This document shows, one piece after another, positions 36,521 through 49,137 of a stretch of DNA of 64,000 nucleotides. Within the stretch, counting starts at the first letter, position 1. The number at the start of each line of letters is the position of its first letter. This stretch comes from Henckelia pumila. Its lineage: Eukaryota; Streptophyta; Magnoliopsida; Lamiales; Gesneriaceae. A program made the position numbers and the translations under genes. The stretch lies in the NCBI RefSeq assembly GCF_033568475.1, contig NC_133123.1, positions 135,802,242 through 135,866,241 of the forward strand. Reading direction: 5' to 3'. A model generated the notes under the pieces. The model was not told the DNA's origin and made no database searches. It saw only the letters and a program-made list of their open reading frames with translations.

Positions 36521-36895
36521 CTTGGATCCTATTACGAAATATAAATATAAAATATATTGTAATCGACTTCTTTAGTTTATTTTCTTTAGTTGGTATTGGT
36601 CAGATCCTACTAAAGATAGGGGTGACTTTTTATATTCATTCATTCACTGGGAATATGTAATTGAAAAAAACAGTTCATTCTTAGAACTATTATGGTATTC
36701 AAATGGTCTTAATTAAAGCATGGAATTTGATGATGCACGTAGTAGGTTCATGCACCAGGGTTTCATTGTTTCAATACCTACACTCCATCTACAACATCAT
36801 TGCAGCATGCAGCTTCATGGCTTCAATCAGCGACGTACTATATATAATCGATGCTCCCTTTGCATTATTGAACTGATGAGGGTTTTGCTGGCTAG
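36521..36895. other. Region downstream of the kinase-like gene
   Basis: AT-rich. Probably holds the 3' untranslated end of the kinase-like gene (minus strand). No other feature was seen. Confidence 0.5.
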
Positions 36896-39247
36896 CTAGA
36901 CTCCTGAACTGGCCGTATCCTGGGCCCAGTTCTGGGAAGCAATATAATTTATGACTGTAGCCACATCTGCCATGAAAGGTCGGGCGTCGGGATCCGTCTG
37001 CAGGCACATAGCAGCAACAGCAAGAGCTTGATACAGGCTCCTAACTGGGTACCGACCTTGCAGCATGGGATCAGTCATCTGCGTGAATTTTCTTCGATCT
37101 CGAAATAAAGGACGAGCCTGCAAAAGGGCAAGAGCAGTTAAAAGGTCTGAGTCATATTCTGTAGGCATAACATGATTCCACGTATATTATAGAGTTAATG
37201 TATCATGAATTCTCATTATACATCAGTCACCTGAGGATGGAGACACTCTCCTATGATCATTCCAGCCAACTCCTTAAGGCTTAATTGGATGCTAACTCTT
37301 GCTAGTGAAATTTACTGTCTATTTTTTTTTTAATTAGTCCAAAAGCTTTGTGCTTAGAGAGGGAATCGATATGGATCCCCTACCACTAATATAACCCAAA
37401 AAAGGAAGCTGTAGATAAGTCTCATCACAAAGGGTGCAAAAGATCAGTGCATTCTTACAAACGGAAGAGTAATTGCATAAAATTTTCATTAAGCACAAAC
37501 GTATGCTCGCCTGCTCGGGGAATTGTTTTCAAATAGTCTAATTTCTTCTATATTCTGTAATTCTAGCATGAATGAAGACACCAAAATTCGGCATAGTCAA
37601 AGATCAGCGTGCTTATGATAAGTCAAGGCTTTCCCCCTGGCTACCATGGCAGCAAAACTGTTTCAAAAGAAAAAGAAAAGTGCAAGAATCACTCACCCAT
37701 GCAACTAAATTGGTCTCACCAACGGCTCTTGAATTGTCAATAGCCCTTCTGCCAGTGATAATCTCCAGCAGGACAACTCCATAACTGTAAACATTTGCTT
37801 TGACTGTAAGCCGTCCTGTCATTGCATATTCCGGTGCACAGTAGCCGTATGTTCCCATGACTCTAGTAGATACATGTGTTTTGTCACCGACCGGTCCCAT
37901 TTTGGCCAATCCAAAATGAGATAGCTTGGGATGATACCCTTCACCAAGTAAAATATTTGAGCTCTTCACATTTTGGTGAATAACAGGAGGATTCGCCCTG
38001 TCATGCAAATAAGCCAAGCACTCTGCTGCACCAGCGGCTATTTTCATTCTTATGTTCCAGTCGAGCGGTTCTTTCTCAGGTTTAAGGTCTGTCATGGGCG
38101 ACAACATAATATTTTAAATAGTGTTTGGAGTCAACTCAAGCATATTGTAAGGAGCAAGGATGGTAAAATAAGAGGCACGATATATGTATCCTAGCTAGTG
38201 AACATTGTCGTCAATCATTGACAGCAAATATCTCAGAGCTTCACTTACACAATAGCAAATTCCGAATCAAATGACACTAGCAAGTGTGTGAGTAGTGAAC
38301 GCTTTCTCATCACTTTGATCTAATAACAAAAACGACAGACGCTGAAAGTGTTACGGTCTATGATTCTACATACCATGTAGATGGTCATCCAAAGATCCAA
38401 ATGCCATGTACTCCTGAACTAATAGTCTATGATCACCATCAGCACAATACCCTATGAGGTTCACCAAGTTTGGGTGGTGAATTAAACTCAGCATCAACAC
38501 TTCAACAAAAAATTCCCGGTTCCCTTGCAAACCATTCCTATCAATTTGCTTTACAGCCACAATCTGCACGAAAAAGCATGCAGGGTTCTGGTTTTAGTGA
38601 TCAAACTCTGTGATACATCAGTTAAAGTTTCATTTCATGCGCGCGCGCATGTGTATGAGAAAATTCAAAGGTGAATAAGAGGTGATTGATGCAAACTGAA
38701 AACACTCAAAGGCCTATTACTAGTACACAAAGAATCTCATGAACTACTCAAATCTTTAAAGCAGGTGAAAGTAACAAGAAACCTGTTTACTGCCCTTAAG
38801 TCGACCTTTGTACAACCTTCCATATCCACCTTCACTCAAAATCAAATCTGGTCTAAAATTCTCAGTAGCAACAGCCAATTCACGGAAAGTAAATGTGCGT
38901 GGACCGGTATGCATCGACCCCTCATCTTTTGAAGCTTTCTTCATCTTCAGCTCATCTGCAAGCGACAACTAAACCGATCAGATGGAAACATAATCGAAGG
39001 AAGAGCAAGATAATAACAGTGGGTAAATGGCTATCACATAACTGTTGACCGCTTCCATCTTATAAAGAGATGGACCTTCAAGTCTTGAAAAGTCAAGGGG
39101 AACATCATTGAAGGAAGCAGAGCTTGATTCCGATGCTTCGGAGCAGGTGCTCGGAGTCCTCGAGTGTTGGTGGCAAAGTTCCCAAAGCTGCTGTTTCTTC
39201 AAAACTGCAGCCACCAGCCTCTCCCAGTTGTCGTACGCACGAGACAT
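36896..39247 (-). CDS. PBL-type receptor-like cytoplasmic pseudokinase, five exons, 393 aa
   Basis: Exons on the minus strand: 39247-39043, 38955-38783, 38563-38374, 38088-37697, 37117-36896. All introns are GT-AG, and the phases join to 1182 bases ending in TAG. After a 70-residue leader ([20 protein letters not shown]...) comes a kinase fold of the RLCK-VII/PBL type: [13 protein letters not shown], glycine loop [12 protein letters not shown] (108-119), VAVK lysine at 131, [10 protein letters not shown] activation segment, [19 protein letters not shown]. The catalytic loop reads HQNVKSSN (227-234) instead of HRDLKxxN, and the metal-binding motif reads HFG (247-249) instead of DFG. Both catalytic aspartates are therefore missing while the fold is intact. 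Expected to be a signalling scaffold or regulator without phosphotransfer (inference). No membrane segment or clear acylation site was seen. Confidence 0.85.
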
Positions 39248-39711
39248 CTCCTCCCCTCCCTCTAAGAAAATACTTCCTTGTGCTTATTTTGATTAGTTCA
39301 ACGTTTGATGTCGGGAATCCATTTATTTAATGGATGTTTGTTGGAGATCCTTATTCTTGCTATAGGAAATTGTGCGAGTAATTTCATGGGAGTTTCATAC
39401 TTATAATATTGATGATTGATGATCATATCTTAATACAAATGTTCTTGGCATAACTAACAAACGGCTGGCCAGGTGGATTTGATTTGGATTGACATCGGAT
39501 TTCCCATATTTTCTTGTTTTGAAATTTTGCCTTTTTCCAAGGAAATTTAACTTTCATGCGAAACAAGCAAAAAAATTGTGAACGTATATTGCCGCAAACT
39601 TATCAACAAAGGCTTTTCCAACTCACTTAAAATTAATAAGAAATTTATGGTTTTGAGATCGAACTTTTACGCGATCTTTTAAGTTTGTTATTTGTTTATA
39701 TATTGAATATA
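39248..39711. other. Upstream region of the kinase-like gene
   Basis: AT-rich with no gene. Expected to hold the promoter of the minus-strand kinase-like gene. No clear TATA box could be assigned. Confidence 0.4.
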
Positions 39712-40702
39712 TCTTTACTATTTTTACTATATTATAATATTTGAGAGACACATAAAAACTGTATTTGATATGACAAAAGAACATCATGTTTTTTTCTCAT
39801 TTTATCCCTCTTTTAAACTCTCTTCTCATGTCATTGATTCTTGCACACGGTTGTCAAAGGGCAAAGGAAAAATAAATTTTTCATAACTTCCAACCTTTTA
39901 ATTTCTTTCCATATCTCCATGTTTCATATCTCTCCCATAACTTCCAACCTTTTAATTTCTTTCCACGTCTCCATGTTTCATCTCTCACGTATGCAAAACA
40001 ACTTTTTCCCACAAAGCAGAAAAGAATTGAATCGTCCAATTCTGAAAGCCAAAATATCAAGTAAAGATCGGAAGTATCTTCTCCAATGCAAGGTGTGTTG
40101 CTACTGTTTTGGTGTTTTCTTTTCCATATCTCAGTCGGATTTTTATGCTTCATTGTAGTGAATTTTTTTTACTTCTTATCATCTATCTCAATTTTTTTTC
40201 TACAATTGGTGTGAAAGATGAGACTCATGGTTTCCAGAATTTACAAATATCAATTCCTATGCAGGTTCAATGCCGATTTTATTCGTGGGATTAGTGGTCA
40301 GGACCTGAATGTCTTGGGAGAGGTCATAATTTTGTATTTCCATAATTTAATTTTCTGGGTAATGTTTTTTTCTTCTATATCCGATTCTATGTACTTAGAT
40401 TTGTTGAAGATAGAATGATTTTTTATTATTTGTTATTAGATATTCAATTTTCTTTATCGTGTTCTTATCAAGTTTTTATGGGTTTTTTTAAGAAAATTTT
40501 ATTTTTTTAGCGTCTTGAGTTTTCTTATGTGGTCAAATAGCTTGGAGATAGATTTAATGCTTTTGCTTCGGAAAATAAAACTTAGAATGAGATGCACTAT
40601 TTAATATATGTCAAAAACTGTATGCCATATAAAAAAAATCAATATATTAAATTATACATAACATTTTATTTGTTATATATGCATAGCGTGTGCCATTGCT
40701 AG
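39712..40702 (+). mobile_element. Helitron-like non-autonomous element (candidate)
   Basis: Begins TCTTTACTATTTTTACTAT after an A and ends GCATAGCGTGTGCCATTGCTAG before a T. This fits insertion between A and T, a TC start, a CTAG end, and a short hairpin (GCATA/TGTGC) about 8 bases before the end. It encodes no helicase. About 990 bp, consistent with a small non-autonomous copy. Confidence 0.5.
39882..39989 (+). repeat. 54-bp tandem duplication
   Basis: Two adjacent copies starting CATAACTTCCAACC at 39882 and 39936, differing at a few bases. Lies inside the Helitron-like element. Confidence 0.8.
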
Positions 40703-41679
40703 TATATAGATTAAATATTATGGTACTTGAAAAATGAAAAATAAATAAATAAAAATTACTGAGAAGAATCAATAAATAAAAAAAAACATTCGTATCCTAA
40801 AAAACCCTATAATTCTTATTCTATCAAAAAATAATGATAATTTATTCTGATGCATTTGACACCAAAAATTCCAATATCAGAATTCATAATTTGTTCCCCA
40901 AAATGCCCTTTATAGAAAAAAAATCTGAAATGCGAAAATGCAATAATCCGCTCCCTACAGATTATATAATGGGTAATGCTGTAGTCTGTAGAGAAAGCCT
41001 AGCAAAGTGGTTCGTTATTATCTTTACAAAGAAATAAGTGGATCTTGTGAACTAAAAACAAACATCGCCCAAGTGGTGCATCACTATAATATGATACTGA
41101 TAAGTCAAGGCAATAGTATGAATTGATCGAAATCCAAAATAATAAAAAACATGGGAACCGTGCGAACGAAATAGGCTCTTGGAAACTTTTTGTCCTTTTC
41201 TTCTTTTTTGTTTTTTTTTTGCTTTGAAAAAAGTTCTTCATCGGCACAAGAAAACAAATACCAAGACGATGGTACGAGCTTAGCACAAATAACTTTCTAT
41301 GCATACGTTTAAACTTTAAATAATCACCAACAAAAAGCCTAGAACAACTGACATAAAAATCATATGACTGGTAGGTACCAGGTTAAAAGTACAAGATACT
41401 TGAATCATAATGCCTTCAAAAAAAATCATAAAATAGGAGATCAAAGTCGCAGCTAGCACAGAGATGGTATTAAAATACATTTCATACATTTCCTCGATCA
41501 CATGCAAAAAAGTTTGTAACATGTAGGCTCAATATAAGCATGGAAGGGAATAATAAAAATAACTGGTACCACAGTTTCCACCCAGATGCTTATATTTCTA
41601 AAATCAAACGCTTCCTTTGCAGCCAACAAGCTTGGATCCATGGAGAGGTACGGCTGAGTGATACTTCCAAGTTGCTATG
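40703..41679. other. Region downstream of the helicase gene
   Basis: AT-rich with no gene on either strand. Expected to include the 3' untranslated region of the helicase gene near 41500-41679. Confidence 0.5.
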
Positions 41680-43776
41680 TCAATTGGCATAAACCATGTC
41701 ATTCCGCCTGGGTGGTCTGTCGGGAATGGAACCCGGTTTAAACTTTGATGCCTCGTGTCTTGCAAGCTCCGGAGGAACAGGACTGTTGCTCTGAATTAGC
41801 ATTTGCTTGAGATCATAGAAAACATCTGTGTCATGTAGAGTCAAGAATGTTGTAGCTACACCAGTCTTCCCAGCACGACCTGTTCTCCCAATACGGTGGG
41901 TGTAGGCTTCGATATTGCCAGGCATGTCATGGTTTATGACATGCGCCACATCAGGTATATCAATACCACGTCCTGCAACATCAGTAGCAACCAACACATT
42001 GTATCTCTTGGTCCTAAAACCTTCGAGGCTTATTTCTCTTTGTTCTTGTGACTTTCCACCATGCAATGTGGTCACTCGGTAACCTTCTTTATCCAATATT
42101 TTTGCAACATTGTCAGCAACCTTTTTCGTGTTAACAAACACAATAGCTGTCTTATCTGCGAGTTCATCCAGCAATTTTTTCAATCTATGCATTTTATCAT
42201 TCTCTTTCATCATCATAACATGTTGAGAAATTAGATCAGTGGCTTTTCCTGCTGTGCCAATATTGACAACAACTGGATTTCTCAAGTACTTCCTTGCCAG
42301 CCGCTCTACAGCTGGTGGCATAGTGGCACTGAACATATAAGTAGTTCTATAAATCCTTTTCTCATCAAGTTCTTCGTCTTCGTTCTCTGGTTTCAAGTTA
42401 CTCGAAGGCATGGCATCCAATACACCGACAACTTGTGGTTCAAAACCCATATCAATCATTCGGTCAGCCTCATCAAGAACAACATAATTACATTGATTCA
42501 ATACTGCATACCGCCTCTCCAAACAGTCAATAAGACGTCCAGGAGTTGCAATCACTACTTCACACCCTTGCCTAATCCTAAACCCCTGTTCTTCTATGGA
42601 TTGCCCGCCAACAATAGAGACAACCTTTATTCCCAAATAATGAGCAAATTTGACAGTCTCATCCTCAATCTGTTGTGCAAGCTCTCGCGTAGGAGCCATA
42701 ACAACAGCATAAGGCCCCTCAGCCTCATTCTCCTCGCTCATGGGAGGAAGTCTACTTATGTAAGTAAGCATAGGAAGAACAAATGCAGCTGTTTTACCCG
42801 AACCTGTCTCAGCAATGCCAATGACATCTCTCTGCTGCAGTCCGAGGGGAATGGCAGCCATCTGAATGGGAGATGGAGTCTTGTAACCAGCCCTTTCGAC
42901 AGCCTTCAACAACTCAGGAGTCAATTTGCTTTCGACCCAGCTCCTCATAGGACGCGGAATTCTTGAACCCTTGTAAGAAATGTTGAAATCTTCTCTGAAA
43001 ATTCTCCAGTCCCTCTCCGTCATCTCCTCAAGCTTCTTCTCAGACCAATGTCTATCAACCCTCATATCAAACGTGTCATATGAATCAGCAGCAAGCTCCT
43101 TCTTCTTTTGAGCAGCAGCTTCCTCACGCGTCTCCTCAATACCTTCCTTCTTGCGAATCTCTTCACGAAGCTCCTTCTCATTCATAGCAGCAAGTTTTTT
43201 CTGCTCCCTGCGGTCCATTCCAGCACGGAGTCCACGGCCAAAGAGGAGACGGGCTTCATGAGGATTTTGGTACAGGGAATTCATGTCGCGAGATGTGTCC
43301 TCAGTGTTTTCCCAGTCAAAGGAGAATCGGAACTTCTCACTTGGTTTAATAACACGCTTCTTAGGTTTTTTCGATCCCAAGTACTGCTCCTTGATAGCAG
43401 CAAGCTCAACTTCACGCTCCCTCTCAGCCAATTTCTCCAATCGAGCACGGTCCCGCGCCTTGTGCTCTTCCTCTCGTTCTTTCTCTCTGTTTCGACGCTC
43501 GTTGTACCTGTCCCTCTCCCTCTCCCGCTCACGTTCGCGATCGCTCTCCCTATCCCGTTTCCGACGGTCATAATCCCGGTCACGGTCTCGATCACCTGAA
43601 GCTGGTGGTTTTGCCTCGTCGCCGTTGTCCGATTGAAGAAGGAGCTCAGATCGACGCTTCAGTTGAGCAACTTCTTCCTCGCGGCGTTGCAGGGCAAGTT
43701 TCTGACGCTCCGCTTTGGTCAGAAAGACCGGCTTCTTCGCCCCCTCTGCTTCTGCACTTGGTTTTATGGATGCCAT
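41680..43776 (-). CDS. RH21: DEAD-box ATP-dependent RNA helicase 21 (Prp28 / U5-100K homologue), 698 aa
   Basis: Intronless nuclear splicing helicase. In yeast and human, Prp28/U5-100K helps exchange U1 for U6 at the 5' splice site. The N-terminal 130 residues form an R/D/E-rich tract ([18 protein letters not shown]), as in the human protein. The core has the Q motif (GYKTPSPIQ, 298-306), motif I AETGSGKT (322-329), Ia [19 protein letters not shown], motif II VLDEAD (433-438), III SAT (483-485), [24 protein letters not shown] and [12 protein letters not shown]. All catalytic residues are present. The length is close to the Arabidopsis protein (about 730). The ATG at 43776 opens [19 protein letters not shown], conserved in the family. 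A single intact frame amid retroelements marks this as an active host gene. Confidence 0.95.
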   Translation of the reverse strand: MASIKPSAEAEGAKKPVFLTKAERQKLALQRREEEVAQLKRRSELLLQSDNGDEAKPPASGDRDRDRDYDRRKRDRESDRERERERERDRYNERRNREKEREEEHKARDRARLEKLAEREREVELAAIKEQYLGSKKPKKRVIKPSEKFRFSFDWENTEDTSRDMNSLYQNPHEARLLFGRGLRAGMDRREQKKLAAMNEKELREEIRKKEGIEETREEAAAQKKKELAADSYDTFDMRVDRHWSEKKLEEMTERDWRIFREDFNISYKGSRIPRPMRSWVESKLTPELLKAVERAGYKTPSPIQMAAIPLGLQQRDVIGIAETGSGKTAAFVLPMLTYISRLPPMSEENEAEGPYAVVMAPTRELAQQIEDETVKFAHYLGIKVVSIVGGQSIEEQGFRIRQGCEVVIATPGRLIDCLERRYAVLNQCNYVVLDEADRMIDMGFEPQVVGVLDAMPSSNLKPENEDEELDEKRIYRTTYMFSATMPPAVERLARKYLRNPVVVNIGTAGKATDLISQHVMMMKENDKMHRLKKLLDELADKTAIVFVNTKKVADNVAKILDKEGYRVTTLHGGKSQEQREISLEGFRTKRYNVLVATDVAGRGIDIPDVAHVINHDMPGNIEAYTHRIGRTGRAGKTGVATTFLTLHDTDVFYDLKQMLIQSNSPVPPELARHEASKFKPGSIPDRPPRRNDMVYAN

Positions 43777-43802
43777 CGGAATTCAACTACTGAATTTGTG
43801 AA

Positions 43803-43810
43803 TTAGGGTT
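43803..43810 (-). promoter_or_regulatory. Telo-box-like motif in the RH21 5' leader
   Basis: AACCCTAA on the minus strand, 27-34 bases before the ATG. Such boxes are common near starts of plant genes for RNA processing and translation. Confidence 0.35.
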
Positions 43811-44288
43811 CCGCAGAGGTGAATAACAAAAAGCCTAAACTAATGGCAAAAATATAATAATGGATTATTGGGTTTAGTACGTGTCGTCCGCATGGCACTA
43901 TCCTGTTGCGAGTGATGTGTAACTTATGATTGATCAAAATTAGTGGGTTCCACATAGAGCCCACTGATTTTAATCAATCATGCGCTGTCACGTCACCCGC
44001 AGAGCACTACTCTGCGGGTAGCATCTACTCAACCGGATTAGTGACCGGTCCCGGCCATTTTCGTGTTGCCAAAATAAAAATATATTTTTTACATATATCT
44101 CGTAAGTTAGATCCTACCTATACAGGCACTGCCTTGAGGTAGATCTAACGGTAGACATTTAACAATAAATGTGGGTTCATTATTTTATAGTGGACCCCGC
44201 ATATATTGATAAATAAGGAACCTTAGATCTATCATAAGGATAATACCGGTAAAGATAGGTAGAAATAAACCATATATCTCATGTTAGA
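43811..44288. other. Upstream region of RH21
   Basis: No gene. An AAACCCAATAA phrase lies on the minus strand near 43868. No firm TATA box. Confidence 0.35.
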
Positions 44289-45014
44289 TTTATCATAATT
44301 ACATAATTACAGAAAAAATCAACAAACTTTAGAAATTACATATAATTCCTCTCAAGTTTATATCAAACTTACATTTACGCACATTAACTTTAAAAATTAC
44401 GTACATCTCCTTAGAATTTTCTAAATACCTTACAATTACCCCTTTTTGTGCATTAATATTAAAGAATATAAATTTTTTAAAAAAATAATTTAAGAAAAAA
44501 GTACAAAAATGAATATAAAAATAAAATTAAATCAAAATAAATTTTTTTATTTTGGTTTTGAATGTTAAAACCCAAAATATTATAGTTTAGGCTATGTGTT
44601 TTAAACTTAAAGTCGATAAAATTAACCAAATTAAAATATATTTATAATTTGATTTTTTTTAATTTTTAAATCAATCAAATCAAAGAATGGTTTTATCGAT
44701 TAGTTTTAAAATACTTCGTGTAAACTATAATATTTTGAGTTTTAACATTACAAACCAAAAAATTTTAATTTTGGTTCAATTTTATTTTTATATTATTTTG
44801 TACTTTTTTCCTTAATTTCTTTTTTTTAAAAAAATTCACTCTCTTTAATATTAATGCATAAAAATGGTAATTGCAAGGTATTTAAAAAACTCTGGGGAGG
44901 TAAATATAATTTTTAAAGTTAACGGTTGTAAATGTAAGTTTGATATAAACATGAGGGAATGTATATATAATTTTTAAAGTTAGTTGTTTTTTTTTTTTTG
45001 TAATTCTGATAAAT
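44289..45014. mobile_element. Foldback element with long imperfect inverted arms
   Basis: The left arm (TTTATCATAATTAC..., then TTTATATCAAACTTACATTTA and TAAATACCTTACAATTAC) recurs in reverse complement in the right arm up to GTAATTCTGATAAA. Arms are about 330-350 bp with a short AT-rich centre near 44650. No coding capacity. Typical of a MITE or foldback element. No target duplication was assigned with confidence. Confidence 0.7.
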
Positions 45015-45641
45015 TTTTAAAATATATCTCTTGTTATATATTATATGATGATTCCATCAGTCTTCTAAAATTTTAAATAATTTTATACAATAATTGTTGA
45101 CATACTAATTTCATTTATTGAAAATAAAAGCCGAACATATATTTTTCAAAACAACTTCAATAAAATTTTCTTTTCATTGAAGTTTCATTAATTTTGCTTT
45201 TTCTGCAATATAAAGAATCAATTACTTACAATTAATTTTTCTACTCTATTCTGGACAAAATTCCCCAAGCATTTCTTTCTTCTTGAGTAACTTAAGTAAC
45301 TTCGTTTTTACAAAGGAGTATGCCATATTCTATCATGACTGTGCCATTTACAACACCGCCCCAAGGTAATTCTGATGCTTGCAGCCCCGATGACCCAAAG
45401 TGCAGTACAGTTAACTCGAATAACAAGAACAGTTCATAATCTAAGATACAATCTTTACAAAAAGAAATGCGTCCCTGGACTCGAAATACCAAAATGTATA
45501 AGGACAACAAAGCCAAAAAATTGATAAAAACTTAACGAGGAAGTACACAAGGTCACTGATACTGTGATACACGAGCACTTTGCATCTTTTACGTAGATAG
45601 GATCATCGATTTTGGATCAGTAAAATTTTTCACAAACTAAG
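45015..45641. other. Region downstream of TON1
   Basis: AT-rich. Probably the 3' untranslated region of the TON1 gene in 45290-45641. No other gene. Confidence 0.5.
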
Positions 45642-48600
45642 TTAAAACCCGCTGGGTTTCTTGTGGTCTACCCTGCTATCTTCCTCGGAAATTTCATCCC
45701 CCGCATGCCTGCAAACAATGGCATATATAAGCTACAGATACTCTCCAAAAGAATTTCAACAAGAAAAGCAACCATTTTTTCCTCAAAGAATAACTTCACA
45801 TTCAGCCTATGATGAAGATCCACCCAAAATTTCACTAGGCTTCCAAATTCAAAATGATCTCATGTTGAAGTAATTATTATGTAGCAAGGGCAACATTTAT
45901 TTAGTTTCTGTATTTTATGACATCGTTAACAGCTTCCAAGGAATCCGCCAAGATGGAAAAGTTAAAAAAAAATTATGCTGTTGGATTGTTCCCAGAGGTG
46001 ATAAAGAATCTGAAATATGATATCAAGGTTCAGAAACAAACCTCCGAGAAGTTGTTAGATTTCGAGCTTTTCTATCCAACTGTAGATTTTCTAAAGCAGC
46101 TGAAGCACGCATCATATCTTCAGGAAGGTCATCATTATCATATCTCCAATTATAATCATCTTTCCGATAGCTAGAAGTAGATGACCCTGCTCTTCGATCT
46201 GAAACTTTGACAAAGTAAGACAATAAAAGAGAACAATGGCAATGGTGTTGCAGAACCAACTTCAAATAGTTTTACTGCTCACCAGATGATTGAGAAGAAG
46301 GAAGAGGCCTGCAATGAGCATTTCATTAAACTGTAATTTATGTACTAAAATTGGAATCAAGTAAAGAAAAAGCACAAGAAAGAAAACATTATTGAAAACG
46401 AACCTGCATAATGGAGGTAAACCCCCTGCAACTGATGACGATGATGGTCTCCTAATATTTCGAGCCTCCAGGTTGGATAATTGATCAGCATCTGGAGTGG
46501 TTAATCTCCTGTTGCTACCCCTTCCCTGAGATAAATTCTGCACGAAAATTAATCAGAAAATGAAGAAAATCTAAAGCTATCTAAGAAAAAGAAATTCAGC
46601 TTTGTGATATCTAAACAGATAAGAGTAATTCAGCTCACATTTTTAGAACTGTTATCTGCATAAAACTGTCATATTATGTGATACGTATAAATGAGAAGCA
46701 TAATGACGCAAGAAAATTCTATGTTACATGGTTTTTATACTACCTATTATAATATGTGTTGGAAATGATGGAAACCAGAAAACAACAATTAGTAATTACT
46801 AAAATTTACATATTATAACGATTGTTTATTTACCAAGTGAAAGATAGTTGCATTAAAGGCATCATTTAAAAGCATCATACAAGTGAAAGGATCAGTTTAT
46901 TCAAAATTTCACAAGGAAAATAGGCTTAATCAGACCTCAAACTTCAAGAATCCTTCAAGAGCATCCAAGAGTAAAGGGCCACTGTCTCCGTTCCTGTTTA
47001 GATCATACCCATTTTTTATGCTGAATTCTTTTAGCTCGGATTTCCAGGAATCTTTTGGCTGAAAAGAAAAAAGAAATTTAACAGATGATGATTGCATAGA
47101 TGTCATGGAGAAAACATTCAAAGAGTGATGGGTAAAATAACCAAAGTAACAACAGATTATGGGAAATACCAAATTGCTCTCTGGTACGTAGACTTTCAGC
47201 GTGTGGTTTAATTGAGCCCAATCCAAATATTCACAGATCAATGCAGTCATAAGTTTTCCTGTCAAAGTATCAACATACAGACAAATAATTTGTTGTACCT
47301 GGCACTCTTAGGAAACCTCAAGTGCCCACATTAAGTACTAACTACTAATGATCCCGATAAATATTACGTCGCTCCGTCGCTAAAAAGATAGTTCCATAGA
47401 GTTTGCAGTCACTTAAATCTTTTCACGCAACCTGCATAGTAACCTTCCATCTAATAATAGAAAATGTAATTATGCTTGGCATTTCAAACTCTTTGAAAGT
47501 CGTTTCTATTTGGTGCATGAAGAGAAAGAGATGATATGGAAGAAATATAGCCTGAATGTCAAATACATGCATCAGATTAACAAATGTATCGAAGATCGAA
47601 AAAGAACCGGAAAGTTGGAAATAATTCACCTGATGGAGAGTTATGGAGTTTCTTTGCACGATCATTGCAGCTACCCAATAGTGCAGGAGGCAGACCTTCC
47701 TTCTCTATCACCCCATCCTCTTCTTCAATAGCTTCAAACACGCTGGCTCTCAGCTCAGCCTAATAACAAATTATTTGTTAACAATATTACCTGAAAGCAG
47801 CTGCATTGGCAAAATTTCCCCTCATTTAGGCGTGGGCATATTTTTATTTCCAGTGTATGTTCTGAGCTGGTAATTTTTGTGTTGACTAAAAAGTTAGCAC
47901 GTCTTTCCAGTAATGTAAACAATTATAAAATACGAGCTTTCACTAAATCACAAGCAACTCATATGATTCTTCGAGAAACTTAGCAGCCGTGAACTTACTA
48001 GCAGAATAATAGCATATGACTTGAGTATTCTTAATTATTACCTGAATATATGCAGCAACACATCTAACTATTGTTGGGCTTCTCAAGTTCAGTCATCAAA
48101 CACACATTCAGCTGGCCCATTCGGACACCACTTTACAGAAAGACAAGAAAATACATTTCCAATTCAAAAACCTTTCTTGTGATCACATATCAGCTTGACA
48201 GTTAGTATAGAATGACTAATAAGCTCGAGACTATCCCACCTAAAAGGCCAGTCTCTTGGATTTGGGTTTTCATCTCGAACTTATGGCCTGATATTGGTGC
48301 TCTTCTTATTAGTTGATAAAACGGAAAGGGATGTCCGAGAAAGGACTACCATTAGAGGTAGGTATTGATAATTTGGCTCATGTTCACATTGAATATTCAA
48401 GTACATATACCTATTAGTGATAGGTAAGAGAGAACCGTCATAGGACAGCTGCGGGTGCCAACTTCTCCAGGAGCAGACAAGGTTTAAACTCACATCATCT
48501 TCACGAACAGTTACGGAAGACTAATAAGCTAGTGCGTCTTTATCAACTACAATGCTATTGTTTTGAGTTTAACCACGCCTCTCTCATCCCAGGCTTATGG

Positions 48601-49002
48601 TCAAACAACCTTAAGAATGTCATAAGAACAACCATTCCAAACCTTTGGTTCATTTCACAAATTTACAGGGTAGGATAACAACCAATGCAATTCTCGAGAG
48701 AAATCAAGTAGCATTTTCCTTTAAAAGGCAGCAAAAAATCCCACTTCCACAAATTCAAATATCTTTTCCGTTTTGAAAAACCCCAACTTCCGTATTCAAA
48801 CAAAAACACACCCCCACACGCATGATAGTGAGAAATTGCGGAAAAAGAAAGCAAATATAAAATCCAGGATTCGCAACAGATGGCTGTAAAAATGAACGGG
48901 AGGAGTGATGCTTACTCGGATCTTGGCAAGGACGCCTTTCTTCTCAAGAGTACGAGTGATCAGGGTTTTTAAATCCATCATTTCTCTCGTATAATCGTCC
49001 AT
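45642..49002 (-). CDS. TON1: TONNEAU1-type centrosomal/cortical microtubule protein, eight exons, 272 aa
   Basis: Exons (minus): 49002-48916, 47759-47630, 47258-47170, 47058-46936, 46537-46404, 46308-46283, 46204-46042, 45708-45642. All junctions are GT-AG. The summed length is 819 bases, in frame, ending PSGF-TAA. The start MDDYTREMMDLKTL and the following AELRASVFEAIEEED, LLGSCNDRAKKLH, ALICEYLDWAQLNHTLKVY (LisH-like) and NRNGDSGPLLLDALEGFLKFE match the TON1/FOP N-terminal dimerisation region. In Arabidopsis TON1 works with TRM proteins and a PP2A-FASS complex to organise cortical microtubules and the preprophase band. The C-terminal third is serine-rich and less conserved. Length is near the known ~260 aa. 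Exon 6 is only 26 bases. Confidence 0.93.
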
Positions 49003-49137
49003 TCTAACGAAATTCTCACGATTTTCAGGTCCTTCTCAGCCCAGAGTATTCAAGGAAGGACCTTTGTTTCTGTTCTTTCCAATTCAGATTACAGATTTGA
49101 GGAGCTCCAAGCAAGAGTAGTAATAGTGGCAGTGTTT

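Noticed and set aside
40834..41522. Short frames downstream of RH21
   Set aside because: AT-rich, low-complexity peptides in a likely untranslated or intergenic region.
42433..43599. Frames of 96-177 aa opposite RH21
   Set aside because: Antisense shadows of a strongly conserved gene, especially its R/D/E-rich tract.
48281..48854. Frames of 60-70 aa between TON1 exons 1 and 2
   Set aside because: They lie in the long first intron of TON1 and resemble no protein.
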